NCBI RefSeq assembly: GCF_015672735.1
Contig: NZ_JADABY010000014.1
Coordinates: 186,001-250,000 of the forward strand
Direction: 5' to 3'
DNA length: 64,000 nt
DNA from: Citrobacter sp. Res13-Sevr-PEB04-36
GTDB lineage: Bacteria > Pseudomonadota > Gammaproteobacteria > Enterobacterales > Enterobacteriaceae
The notes beneath the pieces are model-generated. The model had not been told where the DNA came from, did not search any database, and saw nothing but the letters and a program-made list of their open reading frames with translations. Below are positions 49,945-64,000 of this stretch, in pieces. The stretch's first letter is position 1, and every line of letters begins with the position of its first letter. A program made the translations under genes and the position numbers.

Positions 49945-50408
49945 ACGCCCCGAATCAGATTTACCCCGCCAATAATAAAACCCGCAGCCGCCAGATATGG
50001 CCCAAAAGGCAGCGGGTTTTTTAGTCTTTTTTTTCCGTGCCTTACATATTCAGCTCCCATCATGCAGCACGCTAAACAAGCCGCGAGGAAGACCAATAGC
50101 GGTAATGATTCCCACCGATGCCAGGCACCCAATGCGGCGAGGAATTTTACATCACCATAGCCTAATCCCTCATATCGCCGCACCAGGCGATAGCCCCAGT
50201 AGATCAGAGAAAATGCGCTATAGCCTGCTATGGCTCCCCAAAGTGCATCGGATAGGAGTGCCGGTTGACAGCACTGGTAGTAAATAAGACCGCACCAGAG
50301 AAGAGGGCAGGTCAACCTGTCGGGTAATAACCCGGTACGTAAATCCTGGGCCCAAAGCAGCCCACATAGTGAAATGTAGAAAAACAGAAAGGGGAGATCG
50401 GTGTACAT
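49941..50408 (-). CDS. hopD: HopD/GspO-like prepilin peptidase lacking the methylase domain
   Basis: The product has 155 residues, an A24 aspartic prepilin peptidase. Both catalytic aspartates are visible: [12 protein letters not shown] near 25 and [12 protein letters not shown] near 90. Several membrane helices span the chain. The N-terminal cytoplasmic cysteine-rich methyltransferase part (present in the about 225-residue GspO) is absent. The ATG at 50408 follows AAAGGA by seven bases; a longer frame upstream lacks such a site. No gsp secretion operon lies nearby. Confidence 0.88.
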   Translation of the reverse strand: MYTDLPFLFFYISLCGLLWAQDLRTGLLPDRLTCPLLWCGLIYYQCCQPALLSDALWGAIAGYSAFSLIYWGYRLVRRYEGLGYGDVKFLAALGAWHRWESLPLLVFLAACLACCMMGAEYVRHGKKRLKNPLPFGPYLAAAGFIIGGVNLIRGV

Positions 50409-50584
50409 GCGTGAATCCTTTGTGGAAATAGATGCCACCTTCAAGAAAACGTGTCGGCCATACAAGGCTCGATTGCTCATTCTGTCGGCTACTTTCCAGG
50501 TAAATTACGATGCACAAGTACCTCTGCATTCCGAGTGGAATCATGCTCGCATTACCGGTTGAGTGATTAATATCTACACGGTGC

Positions 50585-50612
50585 TTGCGTAAGGCTGAGA
50601 TTTACGTATAAT
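50585..50612 (+). promoter_or_regulatory. S10 operon promoter
   Basis: TTGCGT (50585-50590) and TATAAT (50607-50612) are 16 bases apart. The start of transcription should be near 50619. The 380-base gap 50409-50788 otherwise holds the hopD upstream region and the rpsJ leader. Confidence 0.85.
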
Positions 50613-50618
50613 GCGCGG

Positions 50619-51100
<482 letters not shown>

Positions 51101-51120
51101 TCAGGTCATCGAGCGATTGA

Positions 51121-53516
<2,396 letters not shown>

Positions 53517-53529
53517 TTTTAGAGGATAA

Positions 53530-53811
<282 letters not shown>

Positions 53812-53816
53812 GGTAG

Positions 53817-55742
<1,926 letters not shown>

Positions 55743-55762
55743 TAGAGTATGCATTCTCAGCG

Positions 55763-55797
55763 AATAAACGGCTCAGCGATGAGCCGTTTATTTTTTC
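55763..55797 (+). terminator. Terminator after rpsQ (S10/spc junction)
   Basis: AATAAACGGCTCA and TGAGCCGTTTATT pair around GCGA and a T-run follows. The spc promoter starts just downstream. Confidence 0.92.
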
Positions 55798-55826
55798 TAC
55801 CCATATCGTTGAAGCGGTGTTATAAT
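55798..55826 (+). promoter_or_regulatory. spc operon promoter
   Basis: A perfect TATAAT lies at 55821-55826. At the usual spacing the -35 falls at 55798-55803 (CTACCC), a poor match, next to the T-run of the preceding terminator which may act as an UP element. Confidence 0.75.
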
Positions 55827-55892
55827 GCCGCGCCCCCGATATGGGGCTTTTTAACGACCTGATTTTCGGGTCTCAGTAGTAGTTGACATTAG

Positions 55893-57155
<1,263 letters not shown>

Positions 57156-57169
57156 GGTAGGGTTACTGA

Positions 57170-57475
<306 letters not shown>

Positions 57476-57502
57476 TTGTCACCAATTGAATCACGGGAGT
57501 AA

Positions 57503-58810
<1,308 letters not shown>

Positions 58811-58815
58811 GGTAG

Positions 58816-59949
<1,134 letters not shown>

Positions 59950-59956
59950 GTAGCAG

Positions 59957-61288
59957 ATGGCTAAACAACCGGGATTAGATTTTCAAAGTGCCAAAGGTGG
60001 CTTAGGCGAGCTGAAACGCAGACTGCTGTTTGTTATCGGCGCGCTGATTGTGTTCCGTATTGGCTCTTTCATTCCGATCCCTGGTATTGATGCCGCTGTA
60101 CTTGCCAAACTGCTTGAGCAACAGCGAGGCACCATCATTGAAATGTTTAACATGTTCTCTGGTGGTGCTCTCAGCCGTGCTTCTATCTTTGCTCTGGGGA
60201 TCATGCCGTATATTTCGGCGTCGATCATTATCCAGCTGCTGACGGTGGTTCATCCAACGTTGGCGGAAATTAAGAAAGAAGGGGAGTCTGGTCGTCGTAA
60301 GATCAGCCAGTACACCCGCTACGGTACTCTGGTGCTGGCGATATTCCAGTCGATCGGTATTGCTACCGGTCTCCCGAATATGCCTGGTATGCAGGGCCTG
60401 GTAATGAATCCAGGCTTTGCATTCTATTTCACCGCTGTTGTAAGTCTGGTTACAGGAACAATGTTCCTGATGTGGTTGGGTGAACAGATTACTGAACGTG
60501 GTATCGGCAACGGTATCTCAATCATTATCTTCGCCGGTATTGTCGCGGGACTCCCGCCAGCCATTGCCCATACTATCGAGCAAGCGCGTCAAGGCGACCT
60601 GCACTTCCTCGTGTTGCTGTTGGTTGCAGTATTAGTATTTGCAGTGACGTTCTTTGTTGTATTTGTTGAGCGTGGTCAACGCCGTATTGTGGTAAACTAC
60701 GCGAAACGTCAGCAAGGTCGTCGTGTCTATGCTGCACAGAGCACACATTTACCGCTGAAAGTGAATATGGCCGGGGTTATCCCAGCAATCTTCGCTTCCA
60801 GTATTATTCTGTTCCCGGCGACCATCGCGTCATGGTTCGGGGGCGGTACTGGTTGGAACTGGCTGACAACAATTTCGCTGTATTTGCAGCCTGGGCAACC
60901 GCTTTATGTGTTACTCTATGCGTCTGCAATCATCTTCTTCTGTTTCTTTTACACGGCGTTGGTTTTCAACCCGCGTGAAACAGCAGATAACCTGAAGAAG
61001 TCCGGTGCATTTGTACCAGGAATTCGTCCGGGAGAGCAAACGGCGAAGTATATCGATAAAGTAATGACCCGCCTGACTTTGGTTGGTGCGCTTTACATTA
61101 CCTTTATCTGCCTGATCCCGGAGTTCATGCGTGATGCAATGAAAGTACCGTTCTACTTCGGTGGGACCTCACTGCTTATCGTTGTTGTCGTGATTATGGA
61201 CTTTATGGCTCAAGTGCAAACTCTGATGATGTCAAGTCAGTATGAGTCTGCATTGAAGAAGGCGAATCTGAAAGGCTACGGCCGTTAA
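59957..61288 (+). CDS. secY: SecY, Sec translocon channel subunit
   Basis: The product has 443 residues with ten membrane helices. The plug region follows helix 1, the cytoplasmic loop with [19 protein letters not shown] (near 235-255) contacts SecA and ribosomes, and the C5 loop is near [20 protein letters not shown]. It exports and inserts proteins with SecE and SecG. It is co-transcribed with the ribosomal genes upstream. Confidence 0.99.
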   Translation: MAKQPGLDFQSAKGGLGELKRRLLFVIGALIVFRIGSFIPIPGIDAAVLAKLLEQQRGTIIEMFNMFSGGALSRASIFALGIMPYISASIIIQLLTVVHPTLAEIKKEGESGRRKISQYTRYGTLVLAIFQSIGIATGLPNMPGMQGLVMNPGFAFYFTAVVSLVTGTMFLMWLGEQITERGIGNGISIIIFAGIVAGLPPAIAHTIEQARQGDLHFLVLLLVAVLVFAVTFFVVFVERGQRRIVVNYAKRQQGRRVYAAQSTHLPLKVNMAGVIPAIFASSIILFPATIASWFGGGTGWNWLTTISLYLQPGQPLYVLLYASAIIFFCFFYTALVFNPRETADNLKKSGAFVPGIRPGEQTAKYIDKVMTRLTLVGALYITFICLIPEFMRDAMKVPFYFGGTSLLIVVVVIMDFMAQVQTLMMSSQYESALKKANLKGYGR

Positions 61289-61435
<147 letters not shown>

Positions 61436-61453
61436 TTTATTCGCATATTTTTC

Positions 61454-61482
61454 TTGCAAAGTTGGGTTGAGCTGGCTAGATT
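61454..61482 (+). promoter_or_regulatory. alpha operon promoter
   Basis: TTGCAA (61454-61459) and TAGATT (61477-61482) are 17 bases apart. The -10 lies inside an inverted repeat, CTGGCTA/TAGCCAG, that may also end the spc transcript. Confidence 0.7.
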
Positions 61483-61488
61483 AGCCAG

Positions 61489-61938
<450 letters not shown>

Positions 61939-61951
61939 TCGGGGTGATTGA

Positions 61952-62344
<393 letters not shown>

Positions 62345-62358
62345 CGCCTCGTTTCTAG

Positions 62359-62997
<639 letters not shown>

Positions 62998-63022
62998 AGC
63001 TTAGTACCAAAGAGAGGACACA

Positions 63023-64000
63023 ATGCAGGGTTCTGTGACAGAGTTTCTAAAACCGCGCCTGGTAGATATCGAGCAACTGAGTTCGACGCACGCCAAGGTG
63101 ACCCTTGAGCCTTTAGAGCGTGGCTTTGGCCATACTTTGGGTAACGCACTGCGCCGTATTCTGCTCTCATCGATGCCGGGTTGTGCGGTGACCGAGGTTG
63201 AGATTGATGGTGTACTACATGAGTACAGCACCAAAGAAGGCGTTCAGGAAGATATCCTGGAAATCCTGCTCAACCTGAAAGGGCTGGCGGTGAGAGTTCA
63301 GGGTAAAGATGACGTTATTCTTACCTTGAATAAATCTGGCATTGGCCCTGTGACTGCAGCCGATATCACCCATGATGGTGATGTCGAAATCGTCAAGCCA
63401 CAGCACGTGATCTGCCACCTGACCGATGAGAACGCATCTATTAGCATGCGTATCAAAGTTCAGCGCGGTCGTGGTTATGTGCCGGCTTCTACCCGAATTC
63501 ATTCGGAAGAAGATGAGCGCCCAATCGGCCGTCTGCTGGTCGACGCCTGCTACAGCCCTGTAGAGCGTATTGCCTACAATGTTGAAGCTGCGCGTGTAGA
63601 ACAGCGTACCGACCTGGACAAGCTGGTCATCGAAATGGAAACCAACGGCACAATCGATCCTGAAGAGGCGATTCGTCGTGCGGCAACCATTCTGGCAGAA
63701 CAACTTGAAGCTTTCGTTGATTTACGTGATGTACGTCAGCCGGAAGTTAAAGAAGAGAAACCAGAGTTCGATCCGATCCTGCTGCGCCCTGTTGACGATC
63801 TGGAATTGACTGTCCGCTCTGCTAACTGCCTCAAAGCAGAAGCTATCCACTATATCGGTGATCTGGTACAGCGTACTGAGGTTGAGCTTCTTAAGACGCC
63901 TAACCTTGGTAAAAAATCTCTTACTGAGATTAAAGACGTGCTGGCTTCCCGTGGACTGTCTCTGGGCATGCGCCTGGAAAACTGGCCACCGGCAAGCATC
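63023..64000 (+). CDS. rpoA: RpoA, RNA polymerase alpha subunit (cut by the window end)
   Basis: The window holds 326 codons from the ATG at 63023. E. coli RpoA has 329 residues, so three codons and the stop are missing. The N-terminal dimerisation domain has [17 protein letters not shown] near 33-49; the linker follows near 235-250; the C-terminal domain carries the DNA- and CRP-contacting determinant with the Arg of [20 protein letters not shown] near 265. GAGAGGA lies before the ATG. rplQ would be expected next. Confidence 0.98.
   Translation, partial: MQGSVTEFLKPRLVDIEQLSSTHAKVTLEPLERGFGHTLGNALRRILLSSMPGCAVTEVEIDGVLHEYSTKEGVQEDILEILLNLKGLAVRVQGKDDVILTLNKSGIGPVTAADITHDGDVEIVKPQHVICHLTDENASISMRIKVQRGRGYVPASTRIHSEEDERPIGRLLVDACYSPVERIAYNVEAARVEQRTDLDKLVIEMETNGTIDPEEAIRRAATILAEQLEAFVDLRDVRQPEVKEEKPEFDPILLRPVDDLELTVRSANCLKAEAIHYIGDLVQRTEVELLKTPNLGKKSLTEIKDVLASRGLSLGMRLENWPPASI

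Overview
The window is a contiguous piece of an enterobacterial chromosome. Gene order and near-identical products (Crp, YheO, the ribosomal proteins) place it close to Escherichia, Salmonella and Citrobacter, and REP elements of the GTAGGCCGGATAAG type sit at several operon ends. The frl genes that E. coli carries next to yhfL are absent. A malonate decarboxylase cluster and a nicotinamide-salvage cassette lie between yheT and yheS, where E. coli K-12 has neither. I infer a Citrobacter-like, malonate-using organism; the species is not proven. No rRNA, tRNA, insertion sequence, prophage or CRISPR array was seen.

Layout. 1-7430: the php/yhf operon on the + strand (yhfZ, yhfY, yhfX, yhfW, php, yhfU, yhfT, yhfS), a coherent but functionally unsolved set of a transporter, four enzyme-like proteins and two regulators. 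7491-13440: yhfL, then cysG, nirC, nirD and nirB on the - strand, with a textbook FNR and NarL/NarP promoter. 13442-24150: core genes tsgA, ppiA, yhfG-fic, pabA, argD, yhfK, crp, yhfA, prkB, yheU, yheT. 24230-35835: the accessory block. It starts with a NrtR-like regulator divergent from a PRPP-synthetase-like gene and nadV, with two tandem palindromes between them, and continues with mdcABCDEFGH and a convergent mdcR. 35852-44485: yheS, kefG-kefB-yheV, slyD, slyX, fkpA, yheO and tusDCB. 44611-49017: the str operon (rpsL, rpsG, fusA, tufA). 49202-50408: bfd, bfr and an orphan prepilin peptidase. 50789 to the end: the S10, spc and alpha ribosomal operons, with rpoA cut off three codons before its expected end.

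How the genes work together. NirB and NirD reduce nitrite, NirC brings it in, and CysG makes their siroheme. The Prs-like enzyme could supply PRPP to NadV, which makes NMN from nicotinamide, with the Nudix-like protein as the probable NAD-sensing repressor. MdcB and MdcG make and attach the prosthetic group of MdcC, MdcH charges it with malonyl, MdcA exchanges malonyl for acetyl, MdcD and MdcE decarboxylate, and MdcF is the probable malonate carrier. The ribosomal operons keep their known feedback sites (S7, L4, S8, S4).

Most likely to be under-described are the yhf operon pathway and the NrtR/Prs-like/NadV cassette with its paired operator. Most of the rest is conserved core genome.
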